From JACPFV01 sp038043245 (GTDB taxonomy: Bacteria; Pseudomonadota; Gammaproteobacteria; Nevskiales; Nevskiaceae), in the NCBI GenBank assembly GCA_038043245.1, contig JBBTCH010000001.1, positions 62,001 to 126,000 of the forward strand: a stretch of DNA of 64,000 nucleotides, written 5' to 3'. The position numbers and the translations under genes were made by a program. The notes below the pieces were generated by a model. That model saw only the letters and a list, made by a program, of their open reading frames with translations, was not told the origin of the DNA and did no database searches. This document shows positions 1-9,001 of the stretch, piece after piece. The stretch's first letter is position 1. Each line of letters opens with the position of its first letter.

Positions 1-951
1 GGCGTCAACCTGCTCAATCGTGGCGATGCGGAAGCCTCCGTGCGCCTGACCGCCGAGGCGGTCGAGCTGTGCAAGCAGAACAACGCGCCGCAGCTGATCC
101 ATCGCTTCCGTCTCGCGATCCTGCTGCCGTTCAATTCCGCGGGCTTGCCGGCCGAGGGCATCCGCCAGGTCGACGCCGGCGGCACCGAATGGCGCACCGG
201 GCCGGTCACGCAAGACAACTTTGCCTCGCGCGCGTTTTACGGATTGATGCTGACCTGGATGGGTCGCTTCAAAGAGGCCGAAATCAACATACTCGGTGGG
301 CTGCGCGAGGCCGAGAAAGAGGATCGTGGCTCCAGCTGGATGCACGCGAATCTGGTGGACTTCGCCTGGTTCACCGGTCGTTATGAACTGGCGCTGCCGC
401 ACGCGCGCCAGGCGATCGAGCACGCCGAGAAATTCGGCAGCCCGTATTTCATCGCGGTGGCTTTGCGTTCGCTGGGCCTCGCGCACGGACTCAACCGTGA
501 CTTCGCCACCGCCGCGCGCTTGATGGAGCCAGGGATCAAGCTGGTCTCGAAAGGCGCGCAGGCGTATGCCTTCGAGTCCAATTTCCTCGCCACTCTGTCG
601 CGTGCGTATCTCGGCATGGGCCAGGTCGAAAAAGCCGCTGATACCGCACAGGCAGCGCTGGCCAGCGCGCAGCGCTCGAAATCGAAAGTCTGGGAGATCT
701 CGGCCTGGGTGTCCTTGCTGCAGCTGCCGCCGCAGGGGCCATGGGCGGCGCGCGCCGAGGAAGGGCTGGCACGGCTCGACGAATTGATCACGGCCACGTC
801 AGCCGAAGGCTATCGGCCGTGGGCTTTGTTGTGCCGCGCGCGTTGGACGAAAAGCGCCGATCAGCGCGCCGGGCTGCGCCAGCAGGCGCACGACGCGTTT
901 CTCGCCATGGGCGCGCCAGTGCATGCGAAGAACGTCAAGGATCGCGGATGA
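1..951 (+). CDS. C-terminal part of a TPR-containing cyclase/ATPase-like signalling protein (5' end outside window)
   Basis: The frame is open from base 1, so the gene starts upstream; a GTG at 40 is internal to the frame and need not be a start. The visible 316 residues are helical, Ala/Leu-rich TPR-type repeats with no catalytic motif. The last ~60 residues closely match the end of the next protein (shared pattern AW..LL.LP..G.W.AR....LARL.ELI). It is therefore most likely the sensor/scaffold tail of a paralogous class III cyclase-AAA-TPR protein, but the cyclase and ATPase domains are not in the window and are inferred. Its TGA overlaps the next ATG (ATGA at 948-951), implying co-transcription and translational coupling. 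Confidence 0.8.
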   Translation, partial: GVNLLNRGDAEASVRLTAEAVELCKQNNAPQLIHRFRLAILLPFNSAGLPAEGIRQVDAGGTEWRTGPVTQDNFASRAFYGLMLTWMGRFKEAEINILGGLREAEKEDRGSSWMHANLVDFAWFTGRYELALPHARQAIEHAEKFGSPYFIAVALRSLGLAHGLNRDFATAARLMEPGIKLVSKGAQAYAFESNFLATLSRAYLGMGQVEKAADTAQAALASAQRSKSKVWEISAWVSLLQLPPQGPWAARAEEGLARLDELITATSAEGYRPWALLCRARWTKSADQRAGLRQQAHDAFLAMGAPVHAKNVKDRG

Positions 952-3900
952 AGTGTTGCGCCTGCAGCGCCGAAAACCGCGAGGGCGCGAAATTCTGCAA
1001 CGAGTGTGGCGCACGGCTCGACGCGAAGGGGTCGCCTTCAAAGCAGGATGCGTTCGAAAAAAATGCAGCGGCCACAACGCCGGGTTACACGCCCAAGCAT
1101 CTGGCCGACAAGATCCTGCGTTCGCGCTCGGCGATGGAGGGCGAGAAGAAGCGCGTGACGGTGTTGTTCGCCGATATCAAGGGCAGCACAAAATTGTCGG
1201 AACAGGTCGGCGCCGAGACCTGGCATCACCTGCTGGACCGGTTCTTCGCGATCCTCAGCTCGGCCGTGCATCGCTACGAAGGCACGGTCAACCAGTACAC
1301 CGGCGACGGCGTCATGGCGCTGTTCGGGGCGCCGATCGCGCATGAGGATCACGCCCAGCGCGCCTGTCTGGCGGCATTGGCGATGCAGCAGGATCTGCGC
1401 GCCTATGCCGAGCAGGTCAGGAATGCCCACGGCGTGGAACTGGGCATGCGTGTCGGCCTCAATTCCGGGGAGGTGATCGTGGGCCGTATTGGCGACGACC
1501 TGCGCATGGATTACACCGCGCAGGGCATGACGACCCATCTGGCGGCGCGCATGGAGCAGATCTGTGAGCCCGGAAAGATCTACCTGTCGCGCTACACCGC
1601 GGCACTGGTGCAGCTCAAATTCCATCTCAATGCGCTCGGCGAACATCAGATCCACGGGTCTTCGCACCCGATCGGTGTCTTCGAGCTGCAGGGCGAGGCG
1701 GGCGACAACCTCGCCGCGGCACCGATGGCGGCGCGGACCCGTTTTGTCGGCCGTCACCCGGAGATGGCGCAGCTCGGCGCGGCGATGCAGCAGGTGCATC
1801 AGCACGGCGGCAGCGTGCGAACGGTCACCGGGGCTGCCGGTCTGGGCAAGACGCGCCTGTGCCGTGAGTTCGGTGCAGCATGTGCACGCAGCGGCATCGC
1901 GTTCTATCGCGCCGCCTGCCTGCCGTATTCGCGCGCGATGCCGTTGTGGCCGATCCGGCGGCTGCTGCGTCAGCGGCTGGAGATCAGCGACGGCTTGTCG
2001 GTTGCCGAAGTCCGCGCCATCGCCGAGAGCGCCTTCATCACCTACACCAAGCCGGATCGCGGACAGCTGTTGCCGCTGTGGCTGGAGTTCCTCGGCGCCG
2101 GCGGCGACGGCGCGGTGACGACGCAGACACCCGGCATGCGCGCGCGCCTGCTGGATGCCGTGATGACGTTTCTGCTGACCTCGTCAACGCCGCAGGTGAT
2201 CCTGATTGAGGATCTGCACTGGATCGACGCCGCCAGCGAAGAATTCATCACCGCACTGTGCGATGCCGTGAAAGACGGACCGACCTTGCTGTTGTTGAAT
2301 TATCGTCCCGACTATCAGCCCGCCTGGCTGCCGGCGCGGTCGCCGCCGCCGATCGTGCTCGGCGAATTCGCGGGCTCCGAGCTCGAAGAACTGGCCAAGG
2401 AGATGCTCGGCGGTCATCCGAGCCTGGGCGACGTGTTGCAGCGCATCCAGCAACGCACCAGCGGCAATCCATTCTTTTTCGAAGAGGCGGTGCGCGACCT
2501 GCTGGATTCCGGCTATCTGCGGGGTGCGCCCGGGCGCTACGAGCTGGCCAAGCCGATCGAACAGTGGAGCATCCCCGACAACGTCCATGCCTTGCTGGCC
2601 GCGCGCATGGATCGTCTGCCGGACGAGCAGAAGCGCCTGCTGCAATCCGCGGCGGTGATCGGGCAGCGCTGGCTGCAGTCCCTGCTCGGCGCGGTGCTGG
2701 ACGTGGCCCCGGAATCACTGACGCCGCTCATCGTGGCATTGGAATCCAGTGGATTCTTGCGCGCGCGTACCGGCTCGGGGCACGCGGAGTTCGCGTTCTG
2801 CCATCCGCTGATGCAGGAAGTGGCGTATGCCTCGCAACTGGAATCGCGCCGCAAGTCGGTGCACGCGCTGCTGGCGACGCATCTGCAGATGCGCAATCCT
2901 GCCGATGGCGTGCCGAGCGAATCCTGGGTGACAGTGGCGCATCACTGGGCCGCAGCAGGCGACTGGGCGCGGGCGGGCATCTGGAACCTGCGCGCGGCGC
3001 AGTGGGCTTCGAACTGGGACATCGGCGTCATGCGCGACCAGGTGCGTGCAGCGATGTCGCACCTGGACAAGGCGGCGGATTCGCCGGAGGTTGCACGCCA
3101 TCGCGTCGCCGCGCGTGCCGCGCTGGTGCGCATGGCGGTGCATGCCGGCGTCTCCCTAGAAGAGACCGAGCGCGTCTATCAGGAAGGCCGCCGCATCTCG
3201 CGCGAAAAGCGCGATCTGCGCTCTCACGCCGATCTGGTGCTGTCGTACGGGGTGGACTGGTTGCATCGTGGTGACGCCGACGCCGCCTGCGCGCTCACCG
3301 CACAAGCGGCCAATCTGCTGCGTGTGGTCGCTGACGCCGTGCCCGATCACAGTTCCGCGGAATACGTGCTGTACACGCATAACACTTCGGGCCGTCTTGA
3401 AGAAGGGGCGGTGCTGTGCCGAGAGCTGCTCGGACCGGATTGGGCCAATCGGCCGCTGTCGCCGGTCAATTACCGTGCGCGCGCCGAGTATGCCGCGCTG
3501 CTGTGCTACCGCGGCCAATTGTCGCTGGCGCGTGCCGAGCTCGATGCGATCCTCAAGGCGTTTCCCCAGGACGACAACACCGGCGCCTGGGTCAACGCGT
3601 TTCTGGTGGATCTCGCCATCTTCTCCGGCGACATCACGCATGTGATGAGCGACGCGCAGAAGGCGCTGAAACACGCCGAGGCTTTCGGCAGCCCGCAGTA
3701 CCGCGCGCATGCGCTGCGCTCGATCGCAGTCGCCGCCAGCTTGCAGGGTCAGTTCGAGGCGGCTCTGGCGCCGCTCGAGGAGGTGCGCGGGCTGTACATG
3801 AGCGAGAACAGCCTGGGGATTTTCCGCGGGGGATACCAGGCAGTGCTGGCGGAAACCTATCGGGGGCTCGGTGACACCGAGAAAGCCGCCGCCGCTGCCG

Positions 3901-4208
3901 AAGAGGCGATCAAGATCTGCCGCCAGCAGCACGCGCGCATCCAGGAAATGATGGCGTGGTCGGTGCTACTGGCGCTGCCGCGCAAGGGTCACTGGGTGGC
4001 GCGCGTCCCCTATGCACTGGCCCGGCTCGAAGAACTGATCGCCTTCACCGGTGCCAACGCGTTCCTGCCGTGGCTGTGTCAGGGGCAGGCGCGCTGGGCG
4101 CAGGACCCGGGTCAGCGCGTGGACTGGCTGGTGCAGACCGCCGAACAGTTCGCCGCGATTGGCGCTGACGGCCATTTCCGGCGGTTGGGGCAGGGCTTTT
4201 CGTCATGA
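948..4208 (+). CDS. Class III adenylate/guanylate cyclase with zinc ribbon, AAA ATPase and TPR domains
   Basis: 1086 residues. A short zinc ribbon lies at the N terminus (Cys3/4, Cys6, Cys17, Cys20). A class III nucleotidyl cyclase domain follows (~residues 68-245), with both metal aspartates, D76 in FADIKGS and D120 in YTGDG, and the conserved Arg in LAARME. An AAA/NB-ARC-like ATPase comes next, with Walker A GAAGLGKT near 295 and Walker B VILIEDLHWID near 420; the rest is TPR-like helices. Domain order matches the multidomain cyclases that make cAMP (or cGMP) under control of their ATPase/TPR part. The ATG at 948 was chosen because it starts the zinc ribbon and overlaps the previous stop; a longer frame from 741 only runs into the preceding gene. 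The input signal and whether the product is cAMP or cGMP cannot be read from the sequence. Confidence 0.9.
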   Translation: MKCCACSAENREGAKFCNECGARLDAKGSPSKQDAFEKNAAATTPGYTPKHLADKILRSRSAMEGEKKRVTVLFADIKGSTKLSEQVGAETWHHLLDRFFAILSSAVHRYEGTVNQYTGDGVMALFGAPIAHEDHAQRACLAALAMQQDLRAYAEQVRNAHGVELGMRVGLNSGEVIVGRIGDDLRMDYTAQGMTTHLAARMEQICEPGKIYLSRYTAALVQLKFHLNALGEHQIHGSSHPIGVFELQGEAGDNLAAAPMAARTRFVGRHPEMAQLGAAMQQVHQHGGSVRTVTGAAGLGKTRLCREFGAACARSGIAFYRAACLPYSRAMPLWPIRRLLRQRLEISDGLSVAEVRAIAESAFITYTKPDRGQLLPLWLEFLGAGGDGAVTTQTPGMRARLLDAVMTFLLTSSTPQVILIEDLHWIDAASEEFITALCDAVKDGPTLLLLNYRPDYQPAWLPARSPPPIVLGEFAGSELEELAKEMLGGHPSLGDVLQRIQQRTSGNPFFFEEAVRDLLDSGYLRGAPGRYELAKPIEQWSIPDNVHALLAARMDRLPDEQKRLLQSAAVIGQRWLQSLLGAVLDVAPESLTPLIVALESSGFLRARTGSGHAEFAFCHPLMQEVAYASQLESRRKSVHALLATHLQMRNPADGVPSESWVTVAHHWAAAGDWARAGIWNLRAAQWASNWDIGVMRDQVRAAMSHLDKAADSPEVARHRVAARAALVRMAVHAGVSLEETERVYQEGRRISREKRDLRSHADLVLSYGVDWLHRGDADAACALTAQAANLLRVVADAVPDHSSAEYVLYTHNTSGRLEEGAVLCRELLGPDWANRPLSPVNYRARAEYAALLCYRGQLSLARAELDAILKAFPQDDNTGAWVNAFLVDLAIFSGDITHVMSDAQKALKHAEAFGSPQYRAHALRSIAVAASLQGQFEAALAPLEEVRGLYMSENSLGIFRGGYQAVLAETYRGLGDTEKAAAAAEEAIKICRQQHARIQEMMAWSVLLALPRKGHWVARVPYALARLEELIAFTGANAFLPWLCQGQARWAQDPGQRVDWLVQTAEQFAAIGADGHFRRLGQGFSS

Positions 4209-4261
4209 TGCGGCCCACAAACCGGCGCCGATGAGTCGCGCGCCGATTTGCGGCCGACGGG

Positions 4262-4270
4262 TGGCATAAT
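4262..4270 (+). promoter_or_regulatory. Possible extended -10 promoter element before the LolA-like gene
   Basis: TGGCATAAT resembles an extended -10 (TGn plus CATAAT) 32 nt before the ATG at 4303. No good -35 is seen. The same nine bases occur before yajC (28661). Assigned by eye. Confidence 0.35.
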
Positions 4271-4302
4271 CCCTGCGATAAAAATAACCTTTCGAGGCTC
4301 TC

Positions 4303-5154
4303 ATGCGTCTCTGCCTTGTTGCTGGTGTCGCCATCGTGTTGAGCGTGTCACCGGCGGTCGCTGCAGACCCGGTTCCGGCGTCTGCTGCTGCAGCCACACC
4401 TGCGCCCACTGCATCGCCCGTTGCAGCCACACCTGCGGCAGACCCTGCTGCCGCCGAGAAGCTGCTGGCATGCATGAAAGCCAACATCCCGCCGACGGTG
4501 CGCATCCAGACCATCGAAGTCACTTCGTTCGATCGTACCGGCAGCGAGCGCACGCTCAAGGGCACGATCTACGCCACGCGTGAACCCAACAACAAGGCCA
4601 GCGTCATGCTGCGGGTGGATGCGCCGGCAGACCTCGCGCGTTCGGCCTACCTGGTGCGCGAGAACAACAGTGGTGACGACATCCACATCTATCTGCCTGC
4701 GGTGAATCGCACGCGTCGTGTCACCGGAGCTGCCGTGGATGGCAATCTCTGGGGCAGCGACATCTCCTACAACGACATCAAGCAGTTGCAGGGCGCGTTT
4801 GACGGCAGCGGCCTCAAGCTTGAAGCACCGACACAAGTCGATGGTCAGCCTGCCGAAGTACTGACGCTGACGCCCAAGGTGGGCAGCACGACCAAGTACA
4901 ACCTGATCCGCGCCTACATTGATCAAAAAACCTGCCTGCCGCTCAAGGCGGAGTTTCTGCAGGGCGCCGACGTGCGCAAGCTGATGACCGCCTCGACCAA
5001 AGACTTCAAGCAGTCTGGCCCGCGCTGGTATCCGGCTGAGATCGTGGTGCAGACCCCCGCCGAAGGCACGCGCACGCGGGTGCGTGTCACCGGCGTCAGC
5101 AGTGGCGACAAACTGTCTACGCGTTTTTTCAATCCGACTTCGTTCTATCAATAA
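4303..5154 (+). CDS. LolA-like outer-membrane lipoprotein-sorting family protein
   Basis: 283 residues with a clear signal peptide (basic start, hydrophobic core, AVAA cleavage region near 20-23), an Ala/Pro-rich linker to about residue 50, and then a domain resembling the LolA-like outer membrane lipoprotein-sorting family (motifs such as DIHIYLP, LWGSDISYND and the WYPAEI region). Such proteins form a half-barrel that binds acyl chains in the periplasm and are often encoded beside MMPL/RND permeases. Here the MMPL gene begins 24 bp downstream, so the two probably work together in lipid or lipophilic-substrate traffic; the substrate is unknown. It is not the housekeeping LolA, which is shorter. 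Confidence 0.75.
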   Translation: MRLCLVAGVAIVLSVSPAVAADPVPASAAAATPAPTASPVAATPAADPAAAEKLLACMKANIPPTVRIQTIEVTSFDRTGSERTLKGTIYATREPNNKASVMLRVDAPADLARSAYLVRENNSGDDIHIYLPAVNRTRRVTGAAVDGNLWGSDISYNDIKQLQGAFDGSGLKLEAPTQVDGQPAEVLTLTPKVGSTTKYNLIRAYIDQKTCLPLKAEFLQGADVRKLMTASTKDFKQSGPRWYPAEIVVQTPAEGTRTRVRVTGVSSGDKLSTRFFNPTSFYQ

Positions 5155-5178
5155 CGCGGCGCCGTCCGGAGTTTCTCC

Positions 5179-7905
5179 ATGCACCGCCTGAGTGAATGGC
5201 TGGCGCGCCATCCACTGACCAGCGTGGTCGGGGTGCTGGCGCTGTCGGTCGCCGCGGCGCTGACCTGCTGGGACTGGAAAGCCGATCGCCTCGCATTGCA
5301 GGTGGACCCGGCGGTCGAGCGCCTGTTGCCGGCATCCGGCGCCGATCGTCAGGTGTTCGACCGCGCGCGCCAGACCTTCGGTGATGCCGATGCACTGCTG
5401 GTCGCGCTCGAATTCGAGCCGCAAGTGTGGAGCGCGGAAAACCTCGAAGCGATCGATGCGCTGACGCAGGCGTTGCGAGGCCTGCCCAATGTGCGCAGCG
5501 TGTTGTCGGTGGCGAATGCGCCGAACATGGTGACCCAGGGCAACGAGGTCGACGTCAGCAGTTTCATCGAGCAGGCGCGACGCGACCCGGCGGCGCTGGC
5601 GGGGTTCCCGAAGCAGTTCGACGCCAATCCGATCTACCGGGGTTCACTGGTGTCCGCCGATGGCCGCACGGCGGCGTTCGTCGTCTTGCTGTCCGCGATG
5701 GATGATCGCGAGTTCCAGGCGCAGAACTACCCCTCACGCATCCAAGCGCTGACGCGCGAGCGCGGTCTCACCTCGGCTCCGGCGATCGCCGGCTCCGGTA
5801 TCGCCCGCACGGCGACGACACAGGCGCTGATGAAGACGCTGCAATTTACCGTGCCGGTGGTGTTCGCATTGATCCTGGTCCTGTTGCTGATCACGTTCCG
5901 CAGCCTGCGCGCGGCGCTGGCGTCCGGCCTCGCGGTGGCGCTGGCGCTGGTTTGGACCTTGGCGACGGCGGTGTTGCTGAACATTCCATTCAATTTGATA
6001 ACAGCTCTAGTCCCGGCGCTGACGCTGATCATCGGCCTGTCATTCGTGATCTATCTGCTGTCGACGCATTTTCAGGCGCAGCAGGACGACACGCTGACGA
6101 CGCCGACGGCGCGCCTGACCTGGGTTATCGGGCGCGCCAGTCCCGGTCTGCTGTTGTCCGCAGCGACGACGGTGTTCGGCCTGATCGGTCTGCTGGTCAA
6201 TCCCTTGCCGGCGATCCGCCAGTTCGCCCTGCTGTCCAGTCTGGGCGTCGGCTATGCGGTGCTGCTGGTGCTGGTGTTTCTACCGGCGCTGTTGCGGCTG
6301 GCAGGCGCCACGCGCAAGACGCCGCTGGCCGAGGAACGGTTCAAGCGCTGGGGCGAACGGCTGGCGGGGTTCGACATTCGTCGTCGCAGCTGGATCATCG
6401 GCATCGCGCTGGCGCTGGTGCCGCTGGACCTCTGGTTCGCTTCACGCATCCAGACCGGCGCCGATTTCATCGAGACCTTCTCAGAATCCAACCCGGTACG
6501 TCAGGATTTCGAGCACATCAACACCGCGTTCAACGGCGCCAACCTGATCTCGATCCTGATTGAGACCTACGTCGATGACGCGCTGACCCAGCCCCTGCTG
6601 GCGCGCGAGATCGAGCAGTTGCAGACCTGGTTGCGGCGGCAGCCGGAAGTCGGGCAGACCGTCTCCTACGTGGATCACCTCAAGCTGCTCAACCAGAGCC
6701 TCAATAACAACGATCCGGCGTTCGCGGTCATCCCCAATAGCGCGGCGGCCATCAAGCAACTGCTGGTGCTGGCGGGCGGCGAGGAGCTGACCCAGGTGAT
6801 CAACGGCAGCTTCAAGACGGCGCTGATCACGGTACGCATCAATGTCGATGGCTCGATCCCCATCTCCAGATTCCTGACGCGGCTCGATGAGCAGCTCAAG
6901 CAGATGCCGCCGCCGCTGAACGGCCAGGCGACCGGCGCCACGGTCATCGCCACGCGCGCGATCAATGCCATCACGTCCGGCCATTTCATCTCGCTGGGCA
7001 TCGCCACGGTGCTGATCTGGGGCCTGTTGTCGCTGATGTTCACTTCGATCCAGGCCGGTTTCATCGCGCTGTTGCCGACGCTGGTGCCGGTGAGCCTGTT
7101 CTTCGGCACGCTCGGCCTGTTGGGCATCTCGCTGTCACCGACGACCTCGCTGGTGGCCTGCGTGGTCATCGGCATCGCGGTCGATGACACCATCCAGTAT
7201 CTGGCGCGTTTCAATGCCGACGCGCGCGCGCTGGGCAAGGAAGAACCCGCGGTCAAAAGCACGCTGGCCAATGTGCTACGACCGATCACGCTTTCAACCA
7301 TCACGTTGTGCATCGGCTTTCTGGTCTTCAGCGGCAGCGAACTGCGCGACCAGATGCAGTTCGGCCTGCTGTCGGCGTTCACGCTGGCGCTGGCCTGGCT
7401 GATGAACATCACGCTGACGCCGGCGCTGGGTTCGAAACTGCGCATCGTCACGTTCTGGGACCTGTTGCGCCTCGACCTCGGGCAAAGCCCGCAGCACACG
7501 ATCCCGCTGTTGTCCGGACTGAGTCTGCGCGAGGCGCGCATCTTCGCCCTGATGTCGAAGCTGGAGACGCATCCGATGGGCATGCGCATCATCCAGCAGG
7601 GCGACTGGTCGAAAGACGTCTACGTGATCGTCGACGGCAGCGTGCAGGTGTTTCTGGAGAAGGATGGCCAGCGCAAACTGCTGTCGAGCCTGTCGCGCGG
7701 CGCAGTGATGGGCGAGACCGGGTATTTCGGCCAGCGCCGCACCGCCAGCGCCGAAACCACCGCGCCGGCGCGCGTCCTGCGTTTCGACTCGCAGGATCTT
7801 GAGCGCATGCGCTTGCGTTATCCGCGCATCGCCGCCACCATTTTCCGCAACCTCAACCGCATTCAGGCCGAGCGGTTGGCAAAAACCACGGCCATGCTGC
7901 AATGA
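5179..7905 (+). CDS. MMPL/RND-family transporter with C-terminal cyclic-nucleotide-binding domain
   Basis: 908 residues. The layout is a duplicated RND core: a TM near 15-32, periplasmic domain, a TM cluster from ~224 to 375, a second anchor TM near 403-420, a second periplasmic domain, and a second TM cluster to ~755. The last ~135 residues form a cNMP-binding domain: IIQQGDWSKDVYVIVDGSVQV, then a phosphate-binding-cassette-like stretch with E846 in GET and R854 in RRTAS, the residues expected to hold the cyclic phosphate and ribose. A CGGAG Shine-Dalgarno lies before the ATG. MMPL proteins export lipids or hydrophobic compounds by proton motive force. A fused cNMP domain is unusual, and a cyclase is encoded just upstream, suggesting cAMP-controlled transport (inference). 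Confidence 0.88.
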   Translation: MHRLSEWLARHPLTSVVGVLALSVAAALTCWDWKADRLALQVDPAVERLLPASGADRQVFDRARQTFGDADALLVALEFEPQVWSAENLEAIDALTQALRGLPNVRSVLSVANAPNMVTQGNEVDVSSFIEQARRDPAALAGFPKQFDANPIYRGSLVSADGRTAAFVVLLSAMDDREFQAQNYPSRIQALTRERGLTSAPAIAGSGIARTATTQALMKTLQFTVPVVFALILVLLLITFRSLRAALASGLAVALALVWTLATAVLLNIPFNLITALVPALTLIIGLSFVIYLLSTHFQAQQDDTLTTPTARLTWVIGRASPGLLLSAATTVFGLIGLLVNPLPAIRQFALLSSLGVGYAVLLVLVFLPALLRLAGATRKTPLAEERFKRWGERLAGFDIRRRSWIIGIALALVPLDLWFASRIQTGADFIETFSESNPVRQDFEHINTAFNGANLISILIETYVDDALTQPLLAREIEQLQTWLRRQPEVGQTVSYVDHLKLLNQSLNNNDPAFAVIPNSAAAIKQLLVLAGGEELTQVINGSFKTALITVRINVDGSIPISRFLTRLDEQLKQMPPPLNGQATGATVIATRAINAITSGHFISLGIATVLIWGLLSLMFTSIQAGFIALLPTLVPVSLFFGTLGLLGISLSPTTSLVACVVIGIAVDDTIQYLARFNADARALGKEEPAVKSTLANVLRPITLSTITLCIGFLVFSGSELRDQMQFGLLSAFTLALAWLMNITLTPALGSKLRIVTFWDLLRLDLGQSPQHTIPLLSGLSLREARIFALMSKLETHPMGMRIIQQGDWSKDVYVIVDGSVQVFLEKDGQRKLLSSLSRGAVMGETGYFGQRRTASAETTAPARVLRFDSQDLERMRLRYPRIAATIFRNLNRIQAERLAKTTAMLQ

Positions 7906-7915
7906 CAGCAACACC

Positions 7916-8008
7916 GTGAAGGGTAAAGAGGAAAAGAATGAGGCGCGTGAAGAGGAAAAGATAAGAACAGAAAGCGTGGCGCCTTCGCTTTTCCCCTTTA
8001 CCCTTCAC
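7916..8008. repeat. Inverted repeat pair (21-nt arms) forming a small MITE-like element
   Basis: Arms at 7916-7936 (gtgaagggtaaagaggaaaag) and 7988-8008 are reverse complements with one mismatch, about 51 nt apart. The element begins 11 nt after the MMPL stop and ends 31 nt before the SDR start. As RNA it would form a long hairpin. The purine-rich arm suggests a dispersed repeat rather than a simple terminator. Confidence 0.6.
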
Positions 8009-8039
8009 TCTTAATCTTTCTCGCTTTCAGGAGCTACCA

Positions 8040-8903
8040 ATGAGTCTCAAAGGCAAAACGCTGTTCATTTCCGGCGGTTCACGCGGCATCGGCCTCGCCA
8101 TCGCGGTGCGTGCCGCCAAAGACGGCGCCAATGTCGTCATTGCCGCCAAGACGTCTGATCCACATCCGAAACTGCCGGGGACGATTCACACGGCGGTCGA
8201 CGAAATCAACAAGGCCGGCGGCAAGGGTCTGGGCGTGCAATGCGACATCCGTGAGGAAGCGCAGGTGCAGGCCGCCGTCACCAAGGCGGTGGAGACCTTC
8301 GGCGGCATCGACATCCTGGTCAACAACGCCAGCGCCATCAGTCTTACGGGCACGATGGCCACCGACATGAAGCGCTACGACCTGATGAACGGCATCAACG
8401 CACGCGGCACTTATCTGTGTGGCCGTGTCTGTTACCCGCAACTGAAAAAAAGCGCCGCCGCCGGCCGCAACCCGCACATCCTCACGCTCGGTCCGCCGTT
8501 GGACATGCGGCCCAAGTGGTTCGCACCGCACGTGGCGTACTCGATGGCGAAATACGGCATGAGCCTGTGTACGCTGGGCTGGGCCGAGGAATTCAAGAAG
8601 GACGGCATCGCCGCCAATTCATTGTGGCCGCGCACCTTGATCGCCACTGCCGCGGTCAACATGATCGGCGGCAAGGAGCTGCTGGATAAGTCGCGTACGC
8701 CGGAAATCATGGCCGACGCCGCGCACGCGATCCTGATCAAGCCTTCGCGTTCGTACACCGGTCATTTCGCCATCGACGATCTGGTGCTGCATGAATCCGG
8801 CGTGCGTGACTTCGGCAAATACGCAGTAGTGCCGGGCACGAAAAACCGAGACATGCTGCCGGACTTTTTTGTACCGGACGATACGCCGCAGCTGCCGGAG
8901 TGA
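8040..8903 (+). CDS. Short-chain dehydrogenase/reductase, HSDL2-like
   Basis: 287 residues, a classical Rossmann SDR: cofactor motif SGGSRGIG (11-18), NNAS (95-98) and YxxxK as Y167-SMA-K171. The PPL.M...WF..H.AY..AKYGMS block and AEEF are typical of the hydroxysteroid dehydrogenase-like 2 (HSDL2) branch, which acts on lipid or steroid-like substrates; the real substrate is unknown. At the expected catalytic Ser (SPPL in relatives as I recall them) this protein has Gly in LGPPL (~151), which would weaken the usual Ser-Tyr-Lys triad if the alignment holds. A Shine-Dalgarno (aggag) lies 8 nt before the ATG. Confidence 0.85.
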   Translation: MSLKGKTLFISGGSRGIGLAIAVRAAKDGANVVIAAKTSDPHPKLPGTIHTAVDEINKAGGKGLGVQCDIREEAQVQAAVTKAVETFGGIDILVNNASAISLTGTMATDMKRYDLMNGINARGTYLCGRVCYPQLKKSAAAGRNPHILTLGPPLDMRPKWFAPHVAYSMAKYGMSLCTLGWAEEFKKDGIAANSLWPRTLIATAAVNMIGGKELLDKSRTPEIMADAAHAILIKPSRSYTGHFAIDDLVLHESGVRDFGKYAVVPGTKNRDMLPDFFVPDDTPQLPE

Positions 8904-8917
8904 TTCCCTCTCCCCAA

Positions 8918-9000
8918 CCCTCTCCCGCCTGCGGGAGAGGGGGCAATTGTTTTACCTCTCCCCACGGGGGAGAGGTCGCCGCGTAGCGGCGGGAGAGGGC
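8918..9000. repeat. Array of three hairpins (ctctcccc/ggggagag-type REP repeat)
   Basis: Three successive palindromes: 8918-8928/8931-8941 (11 bp, perfect), 8954-8963/8967-8976 (10 bp, perfect) and 8977-8982/8986-8991 (6 bp). The ctctccc...gggagag unit is a common dispersed repeat of proteobacteria. Its right end (gggagaggg) lies just before the greB GTG and may serve as that gene's ribosome binding site. The array may also attenuate read-through from the SDR gene. Confidence 0.75.
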
Positions 9001-9001
9001 G

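Noticed and set aside
40..951. Complete gene starting at GTG 40
   Set aside because: The frame is open to base 1 and the protein matches the C-terminal part of a larger family, so it is treated as truncated by the window.
4348..5424. Long open frame on the minus strand across the LolA-like gene and the MMPL start
   Set aside because: It follows the opposite-strand codon bias of GC-rich genes, has no Shine-Dalgarno or domain, and crosses two genes with clear homology.
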